Assembly (NCBI GenBank): GCA_964553105.1
Contig: CAZKJO010000031.1
Coordinates: 1 to 31,378 of the forward strand
Direction: 5' to 3'
DNA: 31,378 nucleotides
DNA from: Profundicola sp964553105
GTDB taxonomy: Bacteria; Bacteroidota; Bacteroidia; Flavobacteriales; Weeksellaceae
In this document: in pieces, positions 16,424-24,568 of the stretch
How the letters are laid out: each line of letters begins with the position of its first letter
Position numbering within the stretch: the stretch's first letter is position 1
Notes under the pieces: model-generated
Seen by the model: the letters and a program-made list of their open reading frames with translations, nothing else
What the model was told of the DNA's origin: nothing
Database searches by the model: none
Translations under genes and position numbers: made by a program

Positions 16424-17947
16424 TTAGTGCGACATTCCCATTAAGCCTAATATAAAGTCATAGTTTGTAATACATAAATAACCAATCACCCCTAACACAA
16501 TAGTATAAGGAAGCGCCATTTTCACCATTCTACCATAAGAAAGATCGATTAATGGTGCTATTGAGCTGGTTAATAAGAATAAGAAAGCTGCTTGTCCATT
16601 TGGTGTTGCTACCGATGGTAGGTTGGTCCCCGTATTAATAGCTACGGCTAAAATATCCATGTGCTCTTTGGTTATATTTCCTTTTTCATAAGCACCAAAA
16701 ACTTCATTTATATAAACAGTTGCCACAAAAACGTTATCACTAATCATAGACAATAAACCATTGGCGACATAGAACATACCTGGTTGTTGATCAAATGGTA
16801 AAGCTAATACCGATTCAATGATGGGCGTAAACAAATGCTGATCATGTATCATAGCTACTACCACAAAGAAAACCACTAATAAGGCTGTGAACGGTAAAGC
16901 TTCTTCAAAAGATTTACCTAGGTTATGCTCCTCTGTAATCCCCATAAAGGCAGTTTGAAAAATAATTATACCTAATCCAATAAATCCAACAGGCGCAATA
17001 TGGGTAGCTAATCCTAAGATTAATAATACTGCCGCAACAGCTTGTACAATTAAGCTATATTTCTCTTTTGGCGTACGCTTTTGATCTACTTCTATGGTAT
17101 AAGCTTCTATGATCTGACGCGCAATTGGTGGTAATTTTTCTCCATATCCGAATAATTTAAATTTCTCCAATAATAAAGATGTTGCCAATCCACAAATGAA
17201 TACAGGTATTGTTACAGGCGCCATTTGCAAGAAGAAAGAAACAAAGTCCTCTCCCATTTTTTCTCCAATCAATAAGTTTTGAGGTTCACCTACCAAAGTC
17301 ATAACCCCACCTAAAGCAGTTCCAACCGCGCCATGCATCATTAAGGATCGTAAGAAGGCACGGAATTTCTCTAAAGTCTCGCCACTTAATTCTTTTCTAT
17401 CTAAAGTTCCACTATCATCGTAATCTGCTTCACTGGAATGAATTTTATGATAAACCCCGTAGAAACCAACCGCAACACTAATTAACACAGCCGTAACCGT
17501 TAGTGCATCTAAAAAGGCCGATAACATTGCCGCTATTATAACAAACAAAAAAGAAAGAATTAATTTTGATCTAATCTTGACGAAAACTTTACTAAATATG
17601 TACATCAATAGCGGTTTCATAAAGAAAATACCTGCCACCATAAACATTAGAAGCAATATCACTTCTAAATTTGCAGCCACCTCATTATAAGAATTTTGAG
17701 GTGAGGTAAGGCCTAAAATCATAATCTGAATCGCCAATAGACCTCCTGATTGGAGAGGATAACATTTTAGGGCCATGGCTAAGGTGAAGATGAACTCACC
17801 AATAAACAGCCAAGATAATATGGACATCGCCGTATGTTCATCCATCATGGCAGGAAGGGCAAAGTATAACACCACATTCAACACCATAAAACCTATCATG
17901 ATCATCTTGTACCATGTTGGGCTATTGCCCAAGAAATGTCTTAACAT
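16424..17947 (-). CDS. nhaB: Na+/H+ antiporter NhaB
   Basis: This inner-membrane electrogenic Na+/H+ antiporter closely follows the E. coli NhaB sequence over its whole length (507 residues). Shared blocks are NFLG/HFLGNSPTWYK, EFIFTLAMALKCYPL, EVAANLEVILLLMFMVAGIFFMK, LSAFLDALTVTAVLISVAVGFYGVYH, FLRSLMMHGAVGTALGGVMTLVGEPQNL, INTGTNLPSVATPNGQAAFLFLLTSS and LSYGRMVKMALPY. About 12 membrane helices are expected. The cytoplasmic loop at residues 175-186 reads DYDDSGTLDRKE, a complete EF-hand calcium-loop pattern that E. coli NhaB lacks. NhaB is best known from gammaproteobacteria, so older lateral transfer into this lineage is possible. The gene follows anmK by 99 bp on the same strand. Confidence 0.95.
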   Translation of the reverse strand: MLRHFLGNSPTWYKMIMIGFMVLNVVLYFALPAMMDEHTAMSILSWLFIGEFIFTLAMALKCYPLQSGGLLAIQIMILGLTSPQNSYNEVAANLEVILLLMFMVAGIFFMKPLLMYIFSKVFVKIRSKLILSFLFVIIAAMLSAFLDALTVTAVLISVAVGFYGVYHKIHSSEADYDDSGTLDRKELSGETLEKFRAFLRSLMMHGAVGTALGGVMTLVGEPQNLLIGEKMGEDFVSFFLQMAPVTIPVFICGLATSLLLEKFKLFGYGEKLPPIARQIIEAYTIEVDQKRTPKEKYSLIVQAVAAVLLILGLATHIAPVGFIGLGIIIFQTAFMGITEEHNLGKSFEEALPFTALLVVFFVVVAMIHDQHLFTPIIESVLALPFDQQPGMFYVANGLLSMISDNVFVATVYINEVFGAYEKGNITKEHMDILAVAINTGTNLPSVATPNGQAAFLFLLTSSIAPLIDLSYGRMVKMALPYTIVLGVIGYLCITNYDFILGLMGMSH

Positions 17948-18046
17948 AACATTAAAATTTATGCTGCAAGTTACAAAAATTGAAAAAAGGAAAACTAAAT
18001 ATTATCAAAGAGATATCTACTAAAATTCATATTGATTTAACTGGGT

Positions 18047-19108
18047 TTAAGAGTAAATAATTCCTCCAGAGGAATCCTTAGAAGCACCTGTGACTGACGA
18101 CAATATATTATTTAGCCCTTTAAGTTTTAAGGCGCCTAATAAAGCAAATATCAAAGCCTCTTTGTAGTCGGTAATTTGATTATTCGCCATTATTATTTCG
18201 CTTGTTGTTTGATTTTTTATACGTGAAATTAATGTTAAATTTTTAGCTCCTCCCCCACTGAATAAGACAGAATTTAATTGGTTTTTATTCAGAACTTTCG
18301 TGATTTGATAAGCTACATGCTCTGTAAAAGTTGCTATTTTAGATTCTATCGAGATAGAAGAATTATTTAAGATTGAATCCATATAGTTTTCAACCCACTC
18401 CCGACCTAATGATTTTGGAGCAGTTTTCTGGTAAAAGGATAAGCTGTTAAGTTCATTCAATAAATTACAATCTACACTGGCCTTAGAGGCTATTTCACCA
18501 TTATAATCGTATTCCAATCCGATTTTGCGACAAAGTGAATTAAGAACAAAATTAACCGGACAAATATCAAAGGCTACACGCTTACCGGTTGGGTCATCAA
18601 AAGATATATTAGCAAATCCTCCTAAGTTTACGCAAGCATTGTAATCAGCAAATAGTAATTTATCGCCTATGGGCACTAGAGGCGCACCTTGTCCGCCTAG
18701 GGCAACATCTTGTGACCTGAAATCGGAGATTACTTTTAGTTTTGTGATGGCTTGAATATGAGCTCCATGACCGATTTGAAGCGTAAACTTCTTATTTGGT
18801 TGATGAAAAATAGTATGACCATGGCTGGCAATCGCATCAATTTGACTTAAGCTCTTTTCTTGAATAAAGGTATTAGATTTATGACCTAAATATTGACCAT
18901 ATTCCACGTCTAGATATATTAAGTCTGTAGCGGAAAGCAAATGTGCATGCGTCAATTTATATCGCCATTCTTCATCATATTCAAAAAATGAAGTAGCTAT
19001 AATCTCCCATTTCAGTTGATCCTCTGAAAAGTCGAAATCAACACAAACCATGTCAATTCCATCCAAAGAAGTTCCGGACATGATTCCAATTATGCGCATG
19101 CTGTTCAT
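18047..19108 (-). CDS. anmK: anhydro-N-acetylmuramic acid kinase
   Basis: AnmK phosphorylates and opens 1,6-anhydro-MurNAc released during cell-wall turnover, giving MurNAc-6-phosphate for recycling. The 353 residues show the phosphate-binding IIGIMSGTSLDGIDM at the N-terminus, the SDFRSQDVALGGQGAPLVPIGD block holding the catalytic-base aspartate of the family, and NLGGFANISF. Where E. coli AnmK has a GPGN motif, this protein has FDICPVN. Start is either M1 at 19108 or M4 at 19099; the difference is three residues. The gene begins 12 bp after the holB stop codon, so the two form a transcription unit. No murQ is visible nearby. Confidence 0.92.
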   Translation of the reverse strand: MNSMRIIGIMSGTSLDGIDMVCVDFDFSEDQLKWEIIATSFFEYDEEWRYKLTHAHLLSATDLIYLDVEYGQYLGHKSNTFIQEKSLSQIDAIASHGHTIFHQPNKKFTLQIGHGAHIQAITKLKVISDFRSQDVALGGQGAPLVPIGDKLLFADYNACVNLGGFANISFDDPTGKRVAFDICPVNFVLNSLCRKIGLEYDYNGEIASKASVDCNLLNELNSLSFYQKTAPKSLGREWVENYMDSILNNSSISIESKIATFTEHVAYQITKVLNKNQLNSVLFSGGGAKNLTLISRIKNQTTSEIIMANNQITDYKEALIFALLGALKLKGLNNILSSVTGASKDSSGGIIYS

Positions 19109-19120
19109 GTCAAGATATTT

Positions 19121-20248
19121 TTAAGAAGCAGGATTGGGTTCCTTTTTATGAATGAATCTCGTCATTTTGATTCCCATGTCTAAGAAGATGATTTTGGCAT
19201 TTCCATTTCGCTCGATATGATAAGAGGCTTCATTAATTTCATTGAGAATATCCTCTATGTTTGAACCATGAATAAAATTGGCAAAACCATCCCATTTGAA
19301 GGTTTCAGACTTAATTTGATTTAATACTAAATCAGGTGCGCCATAACTTTGAACTAATGCTTGTCTAAAGATATCTGCACAATAGCTCAAGAATTGTTTA
19401 TGCTTTTCACGATCGTTCCAAGCGGCTATTTCTTGTGACCAATCATATATATCCACCAAAGCGGTAACATCTTTTTTGGCTCTAAAGGCATTTCTAACCC
19501 ATTGAATAAAAAGCGTTTCGAAAGATTCAGATTGATGTAATAAACTTTCTAGTGCTAGTGATACATCACCTTGAGAAACCGCAGCGGCCTCTTCGGCTAA
19601 GTTGGGATCTACCGAGAATTGTTGTACTAAAACCTCCTCTACTTCTAGCTGAGATAAACTTGGAACTCTAATCAACTGACAACGAGATAAAATCGTTGGC
19701 AATAACTCCTCGGCTTTTTCAGAAATCATTATTATTACTGTCTTTTGAGGTGGTTCTTCTATTATTTTTAAAAGTTTATTAGACGCCGAAATGTTCAAGG
19801 TTTCTGGCAACCAAATAATCATCACCTTATAACCACCAGCATAACTTCTTAAGCTTAAGTTTTTTAAAATTTCTTTGGATTGCTCTACATTAATTAAACC
19901 TTGTTTACCATCAGCACCAATATGCTGAAGCCAGGCAAAACCATCTGCGAATTTATTTTGAGCAATAAAATCTCGCCAATCAGAAATATAATCCTTGCTG
20001 GTAGGTTTTCTTGGAACTTTACCGGTGGTGGTAACAGGATAAACAAAGTGTAAATCTGGATTTAAACCCGACATCACATCATTCTTGCATTTCTCTGAGT
20101 CGTCAGTACAAAGTAACCGACCGGCATACCATAGCGCGAGTGGCAGTGTTCCATAACCACATTTTCCACTAAACAACAAAGCATGACTAATTCTATCTCT
20201 CTCGATGGAATGATTTAATTCTTCTTGTAATTCTTTGTGGATATTCAT
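19121..20248 (-). CDS. holB: DNA polymerase III subunit delta'
   Basis: This AAA+ family clamp-loader subunit (375 residues) works with the delta and gamma/tau subunits to load the sliding clamp. The N-terminal segment SHALLFSGKCGYGTLPLALW occupies the Walker A position but lacks the GKT/S lysine, as expected for delta', which does not hydrolyse ATP. The sensor-like segment VMIIWLPETLNISASNKLLKIIEEPP and the SRC motif in TILSRCQLIRVP (arginine finger) are clear. The zinc-module region (CTDDSEKC...NPDLHFVYP) keeps only two cysteines of the usual four. A TATCTTTG -7 element lies 27 bp upstream. The gene heads a probable holB-anmK unit. Confidence 0.9.
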   Translation of the reverse strand: MNIHKELQEELNHSIERDRISHALLFSGKCGYGTLPLALWYAGRLLCTDDSEKCKNDVMSGLNPDLHFVYPVTTTGKVPRKPTSKDYISDWRDFIAQNKFADGFAWLQHIGADGKQGLINVEQSKEILKNLSLRSYAGGYKVMIIWLPETLNISASNKLLKIIEEPPQKTVIIMISEKAEELLPTILSRCQLIRVPSLSQLEVEEVLVQQFSVDPNLAEEAAAVSQGDVSLALESLLHQSESFETLFIQWVRNAFRAKKDVTALVDIYDWSQEIAAWNDREKHKQFLSYCADIFRQALVQSYGAPDLVLNQIKSETFKWDGFANFIHGSNIEDILNEINEASYHIERNGNAKIIFLDMGIKMTRFIHKKEPNPAS

Positions 20249-20275
20249 TTAATCTGCTTGCTTTCTTAGGTGAGT

Positions 20276-20283
20276 CAAAGATA
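20276..20283 (-). promoter_or_regulatory. TAnnTTTG -7 element for holB-anmK
   Basis: TATCTTTG on the minus strand, 27 bp before the holB start codon, in the short space after the sulfotransferase gene. No TTG -33 element at standard distance. Confidence 0.45.
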
Positions 20284-20290
20284 ATTAAAT

Positions 20291-21094
20291 TTAGTGGGTC
20301 TTGTTTCTCAAGCTATCCCATTGTGGGCTGAAGTATTGTCTTAGCTCTTCAATTTCCGCTGGGTTTATAAATTCTTCTGTTGGAAACCATGATTTAGGAA
20401 ATAATTTACTCGCATATAAGATACTGTACCTAATTATATTAGCATACAAATTATATAAGAATCCTCTTGGCTTGGTATGCACTTCTAATTTCTTTTGAAA
20501 CTGAATTTTATTGCTTAGTGCCCTTACTAATTTTAAAGAATCGGTATCATAAGAAACGTGTCTAGGATTCCAATTTACTTTCTCTAAATCTAAACTAGCT
20601 CCCGTATAATCCAATATTTCTTGTGTGAATTCTTGAGGATTAGCTTTTAAATCTTCAAAGAATAAAACCAAAGGTTCTTGGGTGAATTGCTCTTTTAGCA
20701 AAGCAATATATCGCTGATAATCAAAGTCAATTAATTTAAAATGGCCTTTATCTGAATGAATATCTATAAATTCTGTAAAGCTAATCGGATGTCCATTTTT
20801 CACAAATCTCTTGTAATTAGAAACGGCCCAACTACTGTGTTCTCGCAAGACAATAATCGGATAGGCTTGTGGATATTGAGCTGAAAACTTCTTCACCTCT
20901 TGCTCAAATTGTTGATCGAATTCTCTTGAAACCAAAACCCTTTCATCATGGATTTTAGGAAGCAATTTCAAGGCATGTCTATATTTTACCGTTGGCAAAT
21001 AATAGATTCCCTTGAGTTTTGGGAAGACTTGATGCTGCAAAAAGGTAGAACCTGTTTTGCTTAAACCAACATGAAAAAATATTTTTTGTGACAT
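20291..21094 (-). CDS. sulfotransferase family protein
   Basis: This probable PAPS-dependent sulfotransferase has 267 residues. The 5'-phosphosulfate-binding loop is HVGLSKTGSTFLQHQVF (about residues 8-24). The 3'-phosphate site is VLREHSSWAVSNYKRFVKNG (Arg and Ser spaced as in the family). The later FEDLKANPQEFTQEILDYTG segment is also typical. Acceptors of such enzymes include glycans, lipids and small molecules; nothing in the sequence shows which applies. No glycosyltransferase cluster is present. It follows pgi after 54 bp with no visible terminator and may be transcribed with it. No signal peptide is evident. Confidence 0.8.
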   Translation of the reverse strand: MSQKIFFHVGLSKTGSTFLQHQVFPKLKGIYYLPTVKYRHALKLLPKIHDERVLVSREFDQQFEQEVKKFSAQYPQAYPIIVLREHSSWAVSNYKRFVKNGHPISFTEFIDIHSDKGHFKLIDFDYQRYIALLKEQFTQEPLVLFFEDLKANPQEFTQEILDYTGASLDLEKVNWNPRHVSYDTDSLKLVRALSNKIQFQKKLEVHTKPRGFLYNLYANIIRYSILYASKLFPKSWFPTEEFINPAEIEELRQYFSPQWDSLRNKTH

Positions 21095-21148
21095 TTATTG
21101 CGTTTTCACTTCCGCGGTTTAATATAAAATTAAAACTTTATAAAGACT

Positions 21149-22804
21149 TTATTTTCGCATGGAAACGAAGGCATTCATCAGTCCGTTAGTTGAACTATCA
21201 TGGGATTTCACCTCATCTATAGAATTTAGTTCATTTAAGACTTTCTTTGCGAGCTGTTTTCCTAATTCCACACCCCATTGATCGAAACTGAATATGTTCC
21301 AAATCACACCTTGAACAAAGATTTTATGCTCATACATAGCGATTAAGCTACCCAATACTTCTGGTGTAAGTTTCTGATATAAAAATGAATTGGTTGGATG
21401 GTTTCCTTCGAAAACTTTATAAGGCGTTAAAAAATCTATTTGGTCTGGGGATTTCCCTTCCTTATTTAACTCTTCACGGACTTGTGCTTCTGTTTTACCA
21501 AAAGCTAATGCTTCTGTTTGAGCAAAGAAATTTGCCATTAATTTCACATGATGATCACCAGTAGGATTATGACTTTCGGCTGCTCCCAAGAAATCTGCCG
21601 GAATCATTTTTGTTCCTTGATGGATTAATTGATAAAACGCATGTTGACCATTGGTTCCTGGCTCTCCCCAAATTATCGGCCCGGTTTGATAATCTACTTT
21701 CTCGCCGTTTCTATCTACGGATTTACCATTGGATTCCATGTCACCTTGTTGTAAATAAGCAGAAAATCGATGTAAATACTGCTCATAAGGCAAGATAGCA
21801 TAAGACTCTGCGCCAAAAAAGTTATTATACCAAATACCGATTAATCCCATTAAAACTGGAATATTTTCATTGAAATCAGCTTCTTTAAAATGAACATCTG
21901 TTTTATATGCTCCTTTTAATAATTTCTCGAAATTATCATATCCCACAGCTAGCGAAATACTCAATCCAATCGCTGACCAAAGAGAATATCTTCCGCCTAC
22001 CCAATCCCAAAACTCAAACATGTTAGCTTTATCAATCCCGAAAGCTGTTACCCCTTCTTCGTTGGTAGAAAGTGCCACAAAATGCTTAGCTACATCAGTT
22101 TCCTTAGCTTCAGAATTCAAAAACCAATTCTTTGCCGTTTGTGCGTTGGTCATTGTTTCCTGCGTTGTAAATGTCTTTGACGCAATGATGAATAAAGTGG
22201 TTTCCGGATTTAAATCTTTTAAAGTTTCACTTATATGCGTTCCGTCGATGTTAGAAACAAAGTGTACATTTAATCTAGATTTATAATGTTTTAAAGCTTC
22301 TACCACCATCACAGGACCTAGGTCAGAACCACCAATCCCAATATTAACTACATCTGTAATGGGTTGACCAGAGAAACCTTTCCATGCACCAGAAATCACC
22401 TTTGCCGTAAAAAGTTTCATCTGATTTCTCACTTTCTCTACCTCAGGTAAAACATCTTTCCCATCTACTAGTATAGGTTCATCCCCAAAATTCCTCAATG
22501 CTGTATGCAGAACTGCTCTATCTTCTGTTTGATTTATATTTTTTCCGCTAAACATGGAGTTTATAGCAGATTTAAGATCACATTCTTCTGCCAATTGAAT
22601 CAATAAATCTTTGGTTTCTTCGGTCATTCGATTTTTAGAATAATCGAATAAAAAATCATCGGATTTCACATGAAAATCCTGAAATCTTTTTTTATTTTGC
22701 TCGAATAAATCTCTTAACTGCGCTTCTTTTATTTCAACAAAGTGCGTTTGTAATTTTTTCCAAGCTTGTGTTTGGGTAGGATTTATATTTCTCATGTGAT
22801 TCAT
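21149..22804 (-). CDS. pgi: glucose-6-phosphate isomerase
   Basis: This cytoplasmic glycolytic enzyme interconverts glucose-6-phosphate and fructose-6-phosphate. The 551 residues match the long (E. coli-type, 549-residue) PGI class. Blocks seen are NIGIGGSDLGPVMV, the first signature region around FVSNIDGTHISETL, DWVGGRYSLWSAIGLS, GTNGQHAFYQLIHQGTK and the second signature NIFSFDQWGVELGKQL near the C-terminus. Start is M1 or M4, three residues apart. A TAACTTTG -7 element lies 62 bp upstream. Confidence 0.97.
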   Translation of the reverse strand: MNHMRNINPTQTQAWKKLQTHFVEIKEAQLRDLFEQNKKRFQDFHVKSDDFLFDYSKNRMTEETKDLLIQLAEECDLKSAINSMFSGKNINQTEDRAVLHTALRNFGDEPILVDGKDVLPEVEKVRNQMKLFTAKVISGAWKGFSGQPITDVVNIGIGGSDLGPVMVVEALKHYKSRLNVHFVSNIDGTHISETLKDLNPETTLFIIASKTFTTQETMTNAQTAKNWFLNSEAKETDVAKHFVALSTNEEGVTAFGIDKANMFEFWDWVGGRYSLWSAIGLSISLAVGYDNFEKLLKGAYKTDVHFKEADFNENIPVLMGLIGIWYNNFFGAESYAILPYEQYLHRFSAYLQQGDMESNGKSVDRNGEKVDYQTGPIIWGEPGTNGQHAFYQLIHQGTKMIPADFLGAAESHNPTGDHHVKLMANFFAQTEALAFGKTEAQVREELNKEGKSPDQIDFLTPYKVFEGNHPTNSFLYQKLTPEVLGSLIAMYEHKIFVQGVIWNIFSFDQWGVELGKQLAKKVLNELNSIDEVKSHDSSTNGLMNAFVSMRK

Positions 22805-22866
22805 TTTAAATGTTATAGCGATATTAATCTTTAATTCAATTTGAGTTTTGAACTAATTTTATGGCA

Positions 22867-22874
22867 CAAAGTTA
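22867..22874 (-). promoter_or_regulatory. TAnnTTTG -7 element for pgi
   Basis: TAACTTTG on the minus strand, 62 bp before the pgi start codon, gives a predicted leader of about 55 nt. Confidence 0.45.
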
Positions 22875-22922
22875 ACATCTAAAAGGAAATTAGATGTTGA
22901 TTCGTTATCAAGATTTATGGAA

Positions 22923-23333
22923 TTAAGGTTTCCAGCTTAACTTTTTAATCTTAGGAATTGGTCCACTGCAACCAACACTGGTGTGACAAGCCAAGCATGA
23001 ATTAACTACATTTTTATAAGCTTGTTCTTGTTCTTCTGGAGCTGCATTATATAAAGCTTTTTCTGATTCAATTAAGGCATTGGCAAAGTTTTCCCAACTT
23101 TCTGAGCGCATGGACTCATCCGTCATTTCTGCATCAATTATCTTATCAAATTCTTCAGGATAACTTCCCAAAGTTTCTCCGTTTTTAATTTTAATCTGAG
23201 CTTCATCTAATTGAGTATGCATATCCAGCATCAACTGAGCCATTTCAGATTTTTCATCTAAAACGTACTTGCTTTTCTTTTCCTGACAAGCTGAAAAGAA
23301 TAACGTAAAACCAAGAACCAATAAAAATCTCAT
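22923..23333 (-). CDS. putative haem-binding lipoprotein with C-terminal CxxCH
   Basis: A 136-residue exported protein. Residues 1-16 form a lipoprotein signal ending in a lipobox (FFSAC, acylated Cys16). The body is mostly charged helical sequence. Near the C-terminus is one c-type haem motif, CLACH at 113-117, and a further cysteine at 122. A four-helix body with the haem site close to the C-terminus resembles class II cytochromes c (c'/c556), although it could also be a lineage-specific cytochrome. It would act in the periplasm, anchored to a membrane. Its ATG comes 5 bp after the DUF4920 stop, so the two genes are almost certainly co-transcribed. Confidence 0.75.
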   Translation of the reverse strand: MRFLLVLGFTLFFSACQEKKSKYVLDEKSEMAQLMLDMHTQLDEAQIKIKNGETLGSYPEEFDKIIDAEMTDESMRSESWENFANALIESEKALYNAAPEEQEQAYKNVVNSCLACHTSVGCSGPIPKIKKLSWKP

Positions 23334-23338
23334 AGGTT

Positions 23339-23821
23339 TTATTTGATCAAAACTCCTTCAGCCTCAAAGTTGTAAACCATTTTAGGTTCAGTAATGGCAG
23401 CAATTTCTTCTTCAGATTTACCAGCATCTTTGGCATAATGTTGTTGATCTTCAACCGTCATTTCCTCTTTGTAAGCTTTTCCTTCTACAATGGCATCTGA
23501 TTCAGCGATATCCTTAGGAACAAAGAAGTCATAATCTTTGAATTTAACCATGGTTTCTGTTTCTGGGTCTAATGCTAATTTCATCCAACATCCTTTTGCT
23601 TGACAAACTGAGTTCACCTTAGATGCAAACTTGATCGTTGCAGTATCACCTACTTGCAATTCATTGAATTTTGCCAGCATTTCTTCCTGAGAAATAGCGC
23701 CGTCTGCAGTGATTTCTTTACCAAAAGAAGCGTATTCATCAATCATTTTAACGTCTTCATTCTTTTGTTCACTACAAGAGAAAATAAAAGTGAAAACCAT
23801 TAAGTAAGCAAGTAATTTCAT
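23339..23821 (-). CDS. DUF4920 domain lipoprotein
   Basis: A 160-residue lipoprotein: signal peptide with lipobox FIFSC (acylated Cys16), then a DUF4920 domain. Family features are YASFGKEITADGAIS, the GDTATIKFASKVNSVCQAKGCWMKLAL block with a cysteine pair at C73 and C78, and YDFFVPKDIAESDAIVEGKAY. The domain looks like a small beta-barrel (OB-like) that may bind metal or redox partners through its cysteines, but its function is unknown. It heads a two-gene unit with the downstream haem lipoprotein. A TATATTTG -7 element lies 22 bp upstream. Confidence 0.85.
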   Translation of the reverse strand: MKLLAYLMVFTFIFSCSEQKNEDVKMIDEYASFGKEITADGAISQEEMLAKFNELQVGDTATIKFASKVNSVCQAKGCWMKLALDPETETMVKFKDYDFFVPKDIAESDAIVEGKAYKEEMTVEDQQHYAKDAGKSEEEIAAITEPKMVYNFEAEGVLIK

Positions 23822-23843
23822 AGTTGTAATATTAAGTATATAG

Positions 23844-23851
23844 CAAATATA
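23844..23851 (-). promoter_or_regulatory. TAnnTTTG -7 element for the DUF4920-cytochrome unit
   Basis: TATATTTG on the minus strand, 22 bp before the DUF4920 start codon. Confidence 0.5.
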
Positions 23852-23879
23852 TTGTTTTCAAGTGAGTTTTAGATATTTT

Positions 23880-24446
23880 TTAATCGTGTATATCAATACC
23901 TTGCGTCATGATAGAGATTCCCTGTTGACCGCTTGCAGAAATCATAACCGCCTCGAACATTGGTTTATTTTCTGGGTTTCTTGTTGCCCAATGAAACACA
24001 AAATTACCTCCTGATCCACCTTGTTCATTGTCCTCACCTACAATAATCTCTACTGTTTCCATAGGAGCCACGTAAATAGTTCGGTCAAAATAAGTACGGA
24101 TTAACTCACCATGGGTATCATAGTATTCAGATTTATTGATAAAAACCGAGTCAGTTAAGCTCGTATTTCTAATACTCAAAGTAGCAGTAAGTGGATAGGT
24201 TCGCTTTTCTGACCTTGCATAAATCTCTGTATAAACCGCCAAATAGGTATTACCTTCTGTGAGCACCTCCCCGTCTTTGTAGTTATATTTTCTGTGCATC
24301 CACGCATCGTTAATATCATCTTCAATATTACGAATCGCGCGTCTTCGAATTCGTTCTTCCTCTTCTAATAAAACTCTAGGTTTTGGAGGTTCGCATTGAA
24401 TATTAACTAAAGCGGTGATTATGAATAAGAACCAAGCGTATTTCAT
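23880..24446 (-). CDS. DUF3124 domain lipoprotein
   Basis: A 188-residue exported protein with a signal sequence and a probable acylated Cys18 (VNIQC, a weak lipobox). The C-terminal two-thirds match DUF3124: PLTATLSIRNTSLTDSVFI, YYDTHGELIRTYFDRTIYVAPMETVEIIVGEDNEQGGSGGNFVFHW, and MFEAVMISASGQQGISIMTQG. The function of DUF3124 is unknown; the sequence suggests a beta-sandwich periplasmic domain. It is transcribed divergently from feoAB, with -7 elements for both directions in the 122-bp space between them. Confidence 0.85.
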   Translation of the reverse strand: MKYAWFLFIITALVNIQCEPPKPRVLLEEEERIRRRAIRNIEDDINDAWMHRKYNYKDGEVLTEGNTYLAVYTEIYARSEKRTYPLTATLSIRNTSLTDSVFINKSEYYDTHGELIRTYFDRTIYVAPMETVEIIVGEDNEQGGSGGNFVFHWATRNPENKPMFEAVMISASGQQGISIMTQGIDIHD

Positions 24447-24471
24447 GGATAAATTTCAGAATGAAAAGTTA

Positions 24472-24479
24472 CAAAAATA
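24472..24479 (-). promoter_or_regulatory. TAnnTTTG -7 element for the DUF3124 gene
   Basis: TATTTTTG on the minus strand, 25 bp before the start codon. It faces away from the feoA promoter in the same intergenic region. Confidence 0.45.
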
Positions 24480-24516
24480 TATCTTATGCCAATAATCATC
24501 TTTAGAATTTATTTAG

Positions 24517-24541
24517 ATTAATTAAAAATTAATTACATTTG
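24517..24541 (+). promoter_or_regulatory. feoAB promoter with overlapping palindrome
   Basis: TACATTTG (24534-24541) is a perfect -7 element 27 bp before the feoA start. Immediately upstream lies an inverted repeat ATTAATT-AAA-AATTAAT (24517-24533), filling the space where a repressor would block RNA polymerase. An iron-responsive operator (Fur- or DtxR-type) is plausible given the genes, but such AT-rich palindromes also arise by chance in this genome. Confidence 0.45.
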
Positions 24542-24568
24542 TTTCTCATTCTAAAATAATTAACTGCT

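Noticed and set aside
19121..20248. holB inactivated by loss of the Walker A lysine
   Set aside because: Delta' subunits normally lack ATPase activity, and the SRC motif is intact.
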